Part shown: piece after piece, positions 54,670 through 62,117 of the stretch
Layout: every line of letters starts with the position of its first letter
Position numbering within the stretch: the stretch's first letter is position 1
From: Comamonas koreensis
GTDB taxonomy: Bacteria; Pseudomonadota; Gammaproteobacteria; Burkholderiales; Burkholderiaceae_C
Direction of reading: 5' to 3'
Assembly: GCF_014076495.1 (NCBI RefSeq)
Contig: NZ_CP043575.1
Coordinates: 1,364,001-1,428,000 of the forward strand
DNA length: 64,000 bases
Translations under genes and position numbers: made by a program
The notes under the pieces: generated by a model
What the model saw: only the letters and a program-made list of their open reading frames with translations
Databases searched by the model: none
What the model was told of the DNA's origin: nothing

Positions 54670-55506
54670 TCACCGTGCGCTGACCCTGTTTTTGCGGATG
54701 CGCATGCAGGCCGACAGGCCCTGCGGTTCGCGGCTGTGCAGCAACAGCACGCCGCCATGCGCCTGCGCAATGGCATCGACAATGCTCAGGCCCAGGCCGT
54801 GGCCACCCGTATTCTGGTTGCGTGATGCGTCCCCGCGCTCAAAAGGCTGGCGCATGCGCTCGAGCTGCGCGGGCGCATGCCCGGGCCCCGGTCCTCCACG
54901 CAGACCTGGGCAAGGTCCTCATCTTCATCGAGCACCAAGCTGGCGCTGCCGGCATAGCGCAGCGCGTTGTCGATCAGGTTGTCCAGCGCGCGTCGCAGGC
55001 TCAGAGGCTGGCCCATCACCGGCGCGCGGATGTGGCCGCGGATATCGACGGGCTGGCCTAGCTCCTGCCGGTCCTGGCAGATGCTGCGGGCCAGTGCATC
55101 CAGGTCAATCTGCTGCAGTGGGCCCTGGTGCTCCCGCGCCTGGATAAAGGCCAAGGTGCTGTCGATCAGGCCTTCCATGCAGCTCAAGTCGCCGCGCAGC
55201 TTTTGCTTGCCATTGTCCAGGTCGGCGCTGTCCAGCAGCTCCAGGCGCAGCCGCATGCGCGTGATGGGCGTGCGCAGATCATGCGATACGGCGGCCAGAA
55301 AATGCGTGCGCTCGGTCAGGTTGGCGGCAATGCGCTGCTGCATGCGGTTCAAGGCATGCGCGGCCTGGCGTACTTCGCGTGGGCCGTCCTCGTCCATGCG
55401 CGGCGCGGCGACCACATCGCGCTCCAGCGCCTGCGCGGCCTGGCCCATGCGCAGCAGTGGGGTCACCACCCAGCGCACCGCCAGCAGCACCAGCAACACC
55501 ACCACC
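54670..55506 (-). pseudogene. Broken sensor histidine kinase
   Basis: A two-component sensor with both ends damaged. What remains: the second transmembrane helix (VVVLLVLLAVRWVVTPLL), a HAMP region, HisKA with AAVSHDLRTPITRMRLRL, and an HATPase with NLIDNALRYAG and EDRGPGM. A one-base deletion near 54871 shifts the frame; the correct continuation, RMRQPFERGDASRN then GGHGLGLSIVDAIAQAHGG, is in another frame and ends at 54670. The 5' part (first helix, periplasmic sensor) is missing from 55507 onward, where a TonB receptor begins abruptly on the other strand. EnvZ/RstB-like in type. Confidence 0.85.
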
Positions 55507-56655
55507 AAGTACCTGCAGTGGACGCTCAACGGCCCCTTTGAGGCGCTGGGCCGGCGCCACCAGTTCATGATGGGCGCGAACTACAACGACAACACATCGA
55601 CCGCCTATGGCCTGGACTGCTTCAACAGCGCCGGCCAGTCGGTGGCCTGCATGAACGGCATCAGCAACGGCTTTGCGATCGGTGACTGGCGCGAATTTAT
55701 CCGCACGGGCCAGGGCATTGGCGAAGTGACCACCGCCCGCAACGGCAAGGACACCGTCACGCGCATCAAGACCTATGGCAGCTATGCGGCCACGCGCCTG
55801 AGCATCACCGATCCGCTGTCGGTCATCGTCGGCGCGCGCCTGAGCTGGCAGCGCAACTTCTCCAACGGCGTCGTAACCTCGGGCTTCAGACACCAGGTCA
55901 CGCCCTACCTGGGCGCCGTCTATGACCTGAATCGCAACTACTCGCTCTACGCCAGCTACACCGATGTGTTCGAAGCCCAGTCGCAGCGCCGCGTCGATGG
56001 CACGTATCTCGATCCCAAGTCCGGCACCGCGATGGAAGTGGGCGTCAAGGGCGAATGGCTCGATGGCCAGTTCGATGGCTCGCTGGCGGTGTTCCGCAAC
56101 CAGCAAAAGGATGTGGCAACGATTGCGCGTGATGCCAACGGCGACCCGCTCTACGTGACCGGCGACGAGGGCGTGACCACCTATCTCAACGGCGCATCGG
56201 GCGTGACCACCAAGGGCTTTGAGCTGGAATTCTCCGGCCGCATCACGCCAAGCTGGAACGTCTATGGCGGCTACACCTATCTGTCGGTGAACAACCCCAA
56301 CGCCACCGGCGCAGAGGATGATCCCAAGCACCTGCTGCGCCTGAACACCAGCTACCGCCTGCCCGGCAGCTGGAACAAGCTTACCCTGGGCACGGGCCTC
56401 ACGGCACAGAGCAAGATGCACCAGGTCGCCACCGGCACCAGCCACCCGACCGAAGGCGCCAATGTCAATATCGACCTGAAGGCCTACACCTTGTTCCATG
56501 CGATGGCGCGCTATGAGATCAACAAGGACCTGGTCGCCACCCTGAACATCTCCAACCTGTTCGACAAGACCTACTACCGCCAGTACGGCTTCTACTCGGG
56601 CGCCATCTATGGCGAGCCCCGGACCGTGCGTCTGAACCTGAAGGCCACCTTCTAA
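55507..56655 (+). pseudogene. 5'-truncated TonB-dependent siderophore receptor
   Basis: The C-terminal half of an outer-membrane ferric-siderophore receptor (FhuE/FpvA-like): about 380 residues of beta-barrel, including FMMGANYNDNTST, a Cys pair in the DCFNSAGQSVACMNG loop, PYLGAVYDLNRNYSLYASYTDVFEAQS, KGFELEFSGRITPSWNVYGGYTYL and the terminal barrel strand ending NLKATF. Signal peptide, TonB box and plug domain are absent. The open frame continues upstream to 54967 but that part is antisense to the histidine kinase. The break with the kinase is sharp at about 55506. A terminator follows. Confidence 0.87.
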
Positions 56656-56722
56656 ACCAAGGACCGCGTTCCTAAGGCAGATCCGCAAAGATCTGCCATG
56701 CTGCAGCCCACTCTGCAGCCCT

Positions 56723-56769
56723 GGACTTTGCAGTGCCAGCCTGTGCTGGCGGTGCAGAGTCCTTTTTTT
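56723..56769 (+). terminator. Rho-independent terminator of the receptor remnant
   Basis: Stem built from GGACT, TGCA and TGCCAG on the left pairing with GCTGGC, TGCA and AGTCC on the right, followed by seven T. Confidence 0.85.
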
Positions 56770-56782
56770 GTGGCCGTCTGCG

Positions 56783-57268
56783 CTATCGCTGCTGGAGCTC
56801 GTCCGCGATGCGCTGGCACCAGGCCTGGGCCTCTGCCTGCAGGCCAAAGCTGCTCAGGTGCATGGCGCGCTCGCCCCGTACACGCAGGCGCACGACATAG
56901 TAGGGCCCATCTTCGGCACTGCGCTCCAGCACGCTGGGCGGCTCGATATCAGCATAGGGAATGGCACGCGGGGGCCGTGGCAGGCGGCCATGGCGCACCA
57001 GGCAGTGCTGGCGCTGGTCAAAATGCAGCCGCAGGCAGCGCCCGCATGCCAGGCAAAGAAAGAACACCCCCAGCACCACCGGCGCCGTGATGCAGGCGGC
57101 CAGCAGCAGCAGTTGCCACCAGGGCAGGCCCCAGTGGCCATGCTGGACAAAGGGTACCGGGATGAGAAACATCGCCAGGCCCATCACCGCGACAAACAGC
57201 CGCATCGGCCAGCTGATGTGCTCCTCGTAACGGAGGCCATCGGCGCTGTCGCGGAATCCATGGGTCAT
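56783..57268 (-). CDS. Hypothetical two-helix membrane protein
   Basis: A 161-residue protein with two adjacent transmembrane helices (about 22-42 and 50-75), a Cys-rich turn (FFLCLACGRCLRLHF) and a soluble C-terminal region of about 80 residues with a beta-strand pattern (VVRLRVRGERAMHLSSFGLQAEAQAWCQRIADEL), reminiscent of small PH-like or DUF2244-type membrane proteins. I cannot name the family with confidence. The ATG at 57268 was chosen over a longer frame with an unlikely Pro/Arg-rich leader. It is transcribed alone on the minus strand. Confidence 0.65.
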   Translation of the reverse strand: MTHGFRDSADGLRYEEHISWPMRLFVAVMGLAMFLIPVPFVQHGHWGLPWWQLLLLAACITAPVVLGVFFLCLACGRCLRLHFDQRQHCLVRHGRLPRPPRAIPYADIEPPSVLERSAEDGPYYVVRLRVRGERAMHLSSFGLQAEAQAWCQRIADELQQR

Positions 57269-57408
57269 GTCATGCCTTTTGCGCGGGGCGCGGATGGGGC
57301 GCTGAAGTGGAGAACCCACGAGCGGGGTCGCCAGGGAGCTGCACAGATTGGATCTGGATTCTACGGGGCGGCTTGGTATGGTGGGAAGAGCGAACACGCC
57401 CCATGCAC

Positions 57409-57449
57409 AAAGTCCCGGGCCTGCATGCGATTGCAGGCCCGGGACTTTT
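57409..57449. terminator. Strong perfect hairpin, probable terminator
   Basis: AAAGTCCCGGGCCTGCA pairs perfectly with TGCAGGCCCGGGACTTT across a short loop. It lies 26 bases past the stop of the DUF3224 gene (minus strand). Only a short T-run is present on either side. Confidence 0.75.
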
Positions 57450-57475
57450 CAGTCGTCGAAGGTGCTGGGGGCTCG

Positions 57476-57877
57476 TCAAGCCTCAGGCAGCTGGTACACA
57501 AAGCGGTAGGAATGCTGGCCGTTGTCGATCGTGATCTGCATGCTGCCGCGCAGGCCCTGCAGTGCATCGGTGGCCGAATCGGGTACGACGCTGATGCTTT
57601 GCGTGGACTCGCCCTGCGCCATGCTGGCGCTGTGCTGCAGCACAAAGGTGCCGCTGCGGCCATGCAGGCTGCCTTGCACGTGCTCCATCGCCACATAACC
57701 GGCCGAGCCGGCGGTCGTGCTGCGGAACGACAGCATTTCGCCCTGGCTGGTCGCCTGCAGGTCGCCGCTGAATTGTTTGTCCAGCGAGAACCGGCCCAGG
57801 CCGGTGGCCTCGGCAACCGGGCTCAGGCCTTCGGGTTGCAGCTTGATGTCAAAGCGTCCGGTGGCGATGTGGTCCAT
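57476..57877 (-). CDS. DUF3224 domain-containing protein
   Basis: A 133-residue cytoplasmic protein that matches DUF3224 over its full length: ATGRFDIKLQPE, GRFSLDKQFSGDLQATSQGEMLSF, GSAGYVAMEHVQGSLHGRSGTFVLQHSASM, ISVVPDSATDALQGLRGSMQITIDNGQHSYRFVYQLP. The fold resembles allene oxide cyclase-like small barrels. Function is not known. It is a single gene with about 150 bases upstream, which also contain a long GC hairpin (57977-58008: CGGGGCA with TGCCCCG and inner CCCGTC/GGACGG) that may end the sigma/anti-sigma transcript. Confidence 0.88.
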   Translation of the reverse strand: MDHIATGRFDIKLQPEGLSPVAEATGLGRFSLDKQFSGDLQATSQGEMLSFRSTTAGSAGYVAMEHVQGSLHGRSGTFVLQHSASMAQGESTQSISVVPDSATDALQGLRGSMQITIDNGQHSYRFVYQLPEA

Positions 57878-58024
57878 GGCAGTGTCCTGGCAAAAATGGC
57901 ATTTTCATCTATCACTGTATTTATGTACAGTCATGGGTCGTGATCGTGATCTCCATGGTGATGAGGCTGTGCGCTTCGGGGCAACCCGTCGTTGGGACGG
58001 TGCCCCGGCGATCCTGTCCGGGCC

Positions 58025-58240
58025 TTAGTTCTCCGAGGAGGGCTTGGCGGGCGGGTTCGGTGGCGTTTGCAGATGATCGCTGTAGCCCTTGAGCATGTCT
58101 TGCAGCGCCTGGTCATTGCGCGTAAAGGCGCGGCAGCGAAAGCAGATCATGCGGTGCTGCCAGGCGGCGATTTTGCCGGCCGTGCCGGCCTCTTCCATTT
58201 GCCCGGTGGTAAGTTGAAAAATGTATTCACGGCATTTCAT
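58025..58240 (-). CDS. Zinc-finger anti-sigma factor
   Basis: A 71-residue soluble protein with the ZAS motif HxxxCxxC at His29, Cys33 and Cys36 (WQHRMICFRC), plus Cys3 near the N-terminus, which can complete a zinc site. Such small cytoplasmic anti-sigma factors release their sigma partner when the zinc centre is oxidised or displaced by metals. The ATG overlaps the stop of the ECF sigma gene by four bases, so the two are made together. It ends the bufferin-type operon. Its pairing with sigma and the buf genes resembles the Neisseria RpoE/MseR arrangement, from memory. Confidence 0.83.
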   Translation of the reverse strand: MKCREYIFQLTTGQMEEAGTAGKIAAWQHRMICFRCRAFTRNDQALQDMLKGYSDHLQTPPNPPAKPSSEN

Positions 58241-58806
58241 GAAGCAGTCTCTTTGTCAAACCAGTTTTGGTGCAGGCACAGCTGCAGCTGCTTGCGCGCG
58301 CGGCTCATGCACTGCCAGTAATCGGCCTTGGTGATGCCCAAGGTGCTGCAAATCTCCTCGGCCTCGCATTCCAGAAACTCCTTCATGGAAAACACCCGCG
58401 CTGGCTTGGCCGGCAGCTTGTGCACACACAGGTCGACGACGATGAAGAACTGGTCGTTTTGCAGCTGCTGCTGGGGGTTGACCCAGGTAGTGGGCGCAAC
58501 GCCCTCAACCCAATGGCCCCGCTTGTCAAACAGGACTTGGTCGAGGTCGTCCTGGAAAGCCTCGTCATAGCTCACGGGCGCGCGGTATTTCTGTCGCAGC
58601 CGGTCGCTGATCTTGTTGCGCAAAATGCCAAACAGGTAGCTCTTGGCCTGGGCGGCGTCAAAGCTGCTGCGGTCCAGCTGCAGCAGCGCCGCCAAGGTAT
58701 CTTGCACGGCATCCTCAGCCTCTTCACGCGAGGGCAGGTGCAGCATTGCAAAGCGCAGCATGGCGCTGCGCCATTGGACGGTGATCTCTGCTGCGATGGT
58801 GTGCAT
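58237..58806 (-). CDS. ECF RNA polymerase sigma factor
   Basis: A 189-residue extracytoplasmic-function sigma factor. Region 2 reads MLRFAMLHLPSREEAEDAVQDTLAALLQ...AKSYLFGILRNKISDRLRQK; region 4 reads RVFSMKEFLECEAEEICSTLGITKADYWQCMSRARKQLQLCL. A region of about 50 residues between them contains VNPQQQLQNDQFF. It is followed by its anti-sigma factor (ATGA overlap) and preceded by doxX, 12 bases away. It probably directs transcription of the bufferin operon in response to metal or redox stress; this is inferred from context. Confidence 0.9.
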   Translation of the reverse strand: MHTIAAEITVQWRSAMLRFAMLHLPSREEAEDAVQDTLAALLQLDRSSFDAAQAKSYLFGILRNKISDRLRQKYRAPVSYDEAFQDDLDQVLFDKRGHWVEGVAPTTWVNPQQQLQNDQFFIVVDLCVHKLPAKPARVFSMKEFLECEAEEICSTLGITKADYWQCMSRARKQLQLCLHQNWFDKETAS

Positions 58807-58818
58807 ACACTCCTTTGC

Positions 58819-59283
58819 TTATCGATGGCAACAACGGTCCAGGGACCAGCGGCCCGGCCCCTGGCTGACAATGGCGACCAGCATGATGCCCAGCATCAAG
58901 GGCACCTTGAAGCCCAGGCCGTCATCGCTGTCGATCTGGTTCCAACCGGCCCAGCCCAGGTCGAAATGCACGCTGTACACCGCCACATAGGTGATGAAGA
59001 TCAGCCCCAGCGCGGCAATGCGCGATGCCAGCCCGATGATCAGCGCCACGCCCAGCACCAGCTCGGCAAGCCCTGCAATGCCCCAGTTGAGGCTGGCAGG
59101 CAGCCAGCTCACCGGAATGGGAAAGTCCAGGCCTGCAAACCAGGCCGGTGCCTCCCAGCCCGATGACAGTTTACGAAAACCCGCCAGCACAAACTCCTGC
59201 CCCACCCACAGGCGCAGCAGCAGCAGACCCAGGCCATCAATCTTCTCGCGTGCTTTCACGTGCAATGAATTCAAGGAATGCAT
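58819..59283 (-). CDS. DoxX family membrane protein
   Basis: A 154-residue protein with four transmembrane helices and DoxX features: LLLLRLWVGQEFVLAGFRKLSSGWEAPAWFAGL in helix 1 and the following loop, NWGIAGLAELVLGVALIIGLASRIAALGL in helices 2-3, and a final helix at PLMLGIMLVAIV. DoxX proteins are regular members of bufferin and gig-type metal-stress operons. Its start lies 47 bases inside bufC; a GTG eight codons later (before KAREKIDGL) is an alternative. The molecular role is not known; a redox function at the membrane is proposed for the family. Confidence 0.87.
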   Translation of the reverse strand: MHSLNSLHVKAREKIDGLGLLLLRLWVGQEFVLAGFRKLSSGWEAPAWFAGLDFPIPVSWLPASLNWGIAGLAELVLGVALIIGLASRIAALGLIFITYVAVYSVHFDLGWAGWNQIDSDDGLGFKVPLMLGIMLVAIVSQGPGRWSLDRCCHR

Positions 59284-59518
59284 CTTTCATATCTCCATAG
59301 TAGGGCGAGCTCCAGCGCGAGTCGCGCACAAAGGCGGTGATCAATTCCCGCCAGGCCTCGTCGCCCAGTTGCTCGCGCAGTTCCGGAAAATGCGCCTCCA
59401 CCATCTGGCTGGCGCCCAGGTGGACCAGGTGGCGGTAGGCACGCATGCCGTTGTCGCTGTAACCCGCAGGCACCTGGTCGGACAGACCTCTTACATAGTC
59501 GTAGAAGTGCGCAGACAT
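59237..59518 (-). CDS. bufC: Short BufC/HvfC-type partner protein (DUF2063)
   Basis: A 93-residue protein matching only the N-terminal DUF2063 domain of BufC/HvfC proteins: FYDYVRGLSDQVPAGYSDNGMRAYRHLVHLGASQMVEAHFPELREQLGDEAWRELITAFVRDSRWSSPYYGDM. Standard BufC is about 250 residues and carries a second, peptide-binding domain that is absent here; the coding region instead runs into doxX. BufC partners work with the MNIO enzyme to modify the precursor. The ATG lies 28 bases inside bufB. Truncation or a natural short form cannot be told apart from sequence alone. Confidence 0.8.
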   Translation of the reverse strand: MSAHFYDYVRGLSDQVPAGYSDNGMRAYRHLVHLGASQMVEAHFPELREQLGDEAWRELITAFVRDSRWSSPYYGDMKDAFLEFIARESTRED

Positions 59519-60273
59519 GCCAGCTCCTGGTTGATGACCTCCATACCGGGGACATCGTTGTCCCATTCCAGCAGCACGGGGGTGCCATGGCGCTCGGCAA
59601 GGCTGCGTGCGAGCTGCTGGGTGTGTGCTTCCACCGGCTGGCTGTGCGTGTCCATGAACAGGTCAAAGCGCGCATCGAACTCATGGCCCGCCACATGCAT
59701 GTAGCTCACGCGGCCCATGTCCAGGCCTTGCACGAATTCGCTCGGGCTGGGGCCGCCATGGTTCTTGTGGTTGACCGACAGGTTGTTCAGGTCCAGCAGC
59801 AGATGGCAGTCCGCCTGGTCGAGGACCATGCCGAGAAAATCCGCTTCGGGCATCGCGCCCACATTGGTGTACCAGGTCGTGTTCTCGACCGCGATGCGCA
59901 TGCCCAATGCATCTTGCACGACGCGGATGCGGTCGGCCACCCGGCGCGCATGTGACTCGGTAAAAGGCACGGCAAACAGGTCATAGAGCTGGAAGCTGTC
60001 GCCGCTGGCGGCCAGGTGGTCGGAGTACAGCGGGGTGCCCAGGTCATCAATCAGCTGGCGCAGATCGCGCAGAAAGGACCTGTCCAGTGGTGCGGCGCCG
60101 CCCAGATTGAGGGCCACGCCATGCAGGTTGACCGGGCGTCCCGAGTCGATCAGCGCCTGCAGCGGCGCCAGATCCCGGCGCACCCAGTTCTCGGGTGCGA
60201 CCTCAAAGAAGTCGGCATGCACGGCGGACATGTCCCAGTCGAGCATTTCACGTCGAAAGCCAAGGCCAATCAT
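59491..60273 (-). CDS. bufB: MNIO-family enzyme BufB (DUF692), multinuclear iron oxidase
   Basis: A 260-residue TIM-barrel enzyme of the MNIO (DUF692) family that uses two or three iron ions and O2 to rework cysteines in peptide precursors. Metal-ligand motifs are in place: NLHGVALNLG (His51), YSDHLA (Asp85, His86), AVENTTWY (Glu130), LLLDLNNLSVNHKNHG (Asp161, Asn163-164, His169), YMHVAGHE (His193, His197), MDTHSQPV (Asp208, His210) and LLEWDND (Glu236). It is closest in pattern to BufB of bufferin operons; MbnB-type and TglH-type relatives lack this neighbourhood. It overlaps bufC and follows a small exported protein gene. Likely cytoplasmic. Confidence 0.92.
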   Translation of the reverse strand: MIGLGFRREMLDWDMSAVHADFFEVAPENWVRRDLAPLQALIDSGRPVNLHGVALNLGGAAPLDRSFLRDLRQLIDDLGTPLYSDHLAASGDSFQLYDLFAVPFTESHARRVADRIRVVQDALGMRIAVENTTWYTNVGAMPEADFLGMVLDQADCHLLLDLNNLSVNHKNHGGPSPSEFVQGLDMGRVSYMHVAGHEFDARFDLFMDTHSQPVEAHTQQLARSLAERHGTPVLLEWDNDVPGMEVINQELACLRTSTTM

Positions 60274-60331
60274 GTGGTGTCCTCATTTCTGTGGAGGCAC
60301 GAGTTGGCGCTTGGCCAACCCGCATCCAACG

Positions 60332-60667
60332 TTACTCTCCAAAGCTGTCACCCTGTGGCAAGGTGCCGGCCATGCGGGCCTGGGAAGCGGCCTCGATGAC
60401 CTGGGCACGGCTCAAGCCCATGCCGGGTTGCTGGGTTTTGAACTGCGGCGCATCAAAATTGCCGTCGAAACGCAACGTGCCGTCCATGCGGGCCTGGGTG
60501 AACTGCATCCGGACCTGGTCGCGGCTGAGGCTGCTGTTGGAGGGGGCATAAGCCGGGTAGTCCGAGCCGTTGCCCACGGGGGCGGTGCTCATGGCCTGGG
60601 CGCTGCCGGCAAAGGCCAGGCTGGCGGCCAGAAGAAGACGGGTAGTGATCTTGGTAGTGGTCGACAT
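60332..60667 (-). CDS. Small exported Cys-free protein in the bufferin operon
   Basis: A 111-residue protein with a clear Sec signal peptide (TRLLLAASLAFAGSAQA, cleavage near residue 25). The mature part has two related blocks, SLSRDQVRMQFTQARMDGTL and LSRAQVIEAASQARMAGTL, resembling the SR.QV.AEL..AR..G pattern of small DUF4148-type periplasmic proteins of Burkholderiales. It has no cysteine, so it is not an obvious BufB substrate. AAGGG lies upstream of the ATG. It sits between the precursor gene (78 bases) and bufB (58 bases) on the same strand and is probably co-transcribed. Its role is unknown. Confidence 0.75.
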   Translation of the reverse strand: MSTTTKITTRLLLAASLAFAGSAQAMSTAPVGNGSDYPAYAPSNSSLSRDQVRMQFTQARMDGTLRFDGNFDAPQFKTQQPGMGLSRAQVIEAASQARMAGTLPQGDSFGE

Positions 60668-60745
60668 GGTTGGAACCCTTTCTGTGGTGGGGGCGGGTGA
60701 GCGTGGAGGCTCACCCTGGTGTTGTGTGGTGTGTTACGGAGTGGG

Positions 60746-60973
60746 TCAGTGGGTACCCGCGCCATCCTTCTTGGAGCAGCCGCCGTCCTTCTTGGAGCAA
60801 CCGCCGTCCTTCTTCGAGCAGCCGCCATCCTTCTTGGAGCAGTTGGCGTCCTTGGTGCTCGATTCCTTCTTGCCGCAGCTGCCTGCGCCGCATTTGCTGT
60901 CCTGGCTGCCAGCGGCCCAGGCGGAGGTGGCGAGGACAGCGGCGGCCAAGGTGGTGAGGGTCTTGATGTTCAT
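60746..60973 (-). CDS. bufA: Bufferin-type RiPP precursor with CSKKDGG repeats
   Basis: A 75-residue precursor. A Sec-type signal (MNIKTLTTLAAAVLATSAWA) serves as export signal and leader. The mature part has six cysteines: KCGAGSCG, similar to the KCGEGKCG motif of BufA proteins, then four tandem heptads (N/G)CSKKDG. In this family BufB/BufC convert cysteines into sulfur heterocycles that bind copper in the periplasm. The heptads are encoded by four 21-bp DNA repeats. AGGA precedes the ATG; an upstream in-frame ATG at 61024 is unlikely. It is the first gene of the operon. An AT-rich stretch (61048-61080) upstream may be the promoter. Confidence 0.85.
   Translation of the reverse strand: MNIKTLTTLAAAVLATSAWAAGSQDSKCGAGSCGKKESSTKDANCSKKDGGCSKKDGGCSKKDGGCSKKDGAGTH
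60765..60848 (+). repeat. Four tandem 21-bp repeats inside bufA
   Basis: Units start at 60765, 60786, 60807 and 60828, each beginning TCCTTCTT followed by GAGCAG-type sequence, with a few base changes. On the minus strand each encodes one CSKKDG(G) heptad. The last unit departs from the others at its 3' end (GTTGGCG), where the peptide reads ANCSKKDG. Confidence 0.9.
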
Positions 60974-61370
60974 GGTGTCGTTCCTGTGATGAAAGGTTGA
61001 AAGTGCACAGCACAGCGCTGCCACGTTGATGAAGTCGTTCGACCTGATCGATTCCTGACATATTTTTGAAAATATTTATCGAGACCGCCAAAAAAAGCAG
61101 GCGCAAGGCTGCGCCCGCCCTGCCAAAGTGGCCAGGGTGTGGATGTTTTCAGGGAGAGTGAGTGCTGCTGGTGCTGCGGGCTAGCAACTAGCTAGTGGCT
61201 GCAGAGCTCGCGCCCATGGCATGGAAGCGGATAGCGATGAGGCACAAGGCGTTTTTTGGAAGGCGAGCCGTAGTCATGGCCAAGGCTGACCATGCAGCGG
61301 GTCAGCAGGGCCGGCGTTCAGACTGTAGCGGGGCGCATGGCAGAGGGCGCCTGGGGCAGACCCGAGAGCG
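60974..61370. other. Non-coding region upstream of bufA, with tetR terminator
   Basis: About 400 bases between the tetR stop and bufA start, both minus strand. On the minus strand GGCGCAG and TTGCGCC pair near 61099-61115 and run into seven T (61090-61096), a terminator for tetR. Next comes an AT-rich stretch (AAATATTTTCAAAAATAT) and the candidate bufA promoter. I could not identify a firm ECF promoter motif. Confidence 0.55.
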
Positions 61371-61994
61371 TCAGGGCTGCAGCTGCGGATCGAGCTGCAG
61401 CTGCAGCAGCGCGCCGGCGATCAGCGCATGCATGCCCTGGGCCAGATCACCTTCCATCTCGGCGGTCTCAGCCTCGTAGCTGGTGGGCACCACGCTCTCC
61501 TGGCGCGCGGCCGAGTACACCGAATCGGCAGCGGCCAGGCCGTGGAAGGCGATGGTCGCCAGCAGCCAGCGCGACTGCTCTTTGCCAATGCGGTAGGCCT
61601 GCGCCACTTCTTCCTGGTGGGTATCGATCTTCTCGAGCATCGCCGGGGTGGCGACCAGCCTGCGGATCACATAGGGCGTCACGCCCGGGTAGGTCTTGGC
61701 GAACTGGCGCACCGAATCGCTGAAGCGGACCAGGTAGTTCTGCAGGCCCTCTTGTTCGCCCACCTTGGGCAGAGAAAACTCCCAGCGCCGAAAAATCTCC
61801 TCGGCCACCATGTGCTTGAGCTCGGCCAGGCTGGGCACATGCTTGTACAGCGCCATATGCGTCACGCCCAGCGTGCTGGCCACGCCCACAAAGGTGATGT
61901 TGGGCAAGCCCATCTCGATACCTGCATCGGCGATGCGCTCTTGCGTGATCAGGCGCGGGCGCCCGCGCGGGGCTGCTTTTTTCTCAGGGTCCAT
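61371..61994 (-). CDS. TetR/AcrR family transcriptional regulator
   Basis: A 207-residue regulator. The N-terminal helix-turn-helix reads RPRLITQERIADAGIEMGLPNITFVGVASTLGVTHMALYKHVPSLAELKHMV, with the Tyr-Lys-His anchor of TetR proteins; the all-helical C-terminal region (about 70-200) is the ligand-binding and dimerisation domain. GGAGAGAAC directly before the ATG at 61994 decides this start over one 11 codons upstream. A dyad operator candidate (62068-62090) lies 74 bases upstream. The divergent gene it probably controlled is now the broken TonB receptor at 62118. Confidence 0.9.
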   Translation of the reverse strand: MDPEKKAAPRGRPRLITQERIADAGIEMGLPNITFVGVASTLGVTHMALYKHVPSLAELKHMVAEEIFRRWEFSLPKVGEQEGLQNYLVRFSDSVRQFAKTYPGVTPYVIRRLVATPAMLEKIDTHQEEVAQAYRIGKEQSRWLLATIAFHGLAAADSVYSAARQESVVPTSYEAETAEMEGDLAQGMHALIAGALLQLQLDPQLQP

Positions 61995-62067
61995 GTTCTC
62001 TCCAGGTGCCAGGCCATTGTCAGCCAAACCGCTGCTGCGATAGCTGTAAAAGATGTACGGTAATTTA

Positions 62068-62090
62068 TTAGTTTAGTATTATTAAACTAA
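62068..62090. promoter_or_regulatory. TetR operator candidate (inverted repeat)
   Basis: TTAGTTTA at 62068-62075 and TAAACTAA at 62083-62090 form a perfect 8-bp inverted repeat with a seven-base spacer, in an AT-rich intergenic stretch. Size and place fit a TetR-dimer site. Confidence 0.65.
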
Positions 62091-62117
62091 CTATTGTTCC
62101 TATTGCGTTTCGCGTTG

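Noticed and set aside
54967-55506. N-terminal 180 codons of the open frame that contains the TonB receptor remnant
   Set aside because: Antisense to the histidine kinase; arises from the deletion junction, not a real receptor N-terminus.
60765-60848. Possible CRISPR array
   Set aside because: The 21-bp units are contiguous without spacers and lie within the bufA coding sequence.
60974-61080. Defined ECF promoter for bufA
   Set aside because: GGAATC-like and CGAC-like words occur but the spacing did not fit a known ECF consensus well enough.
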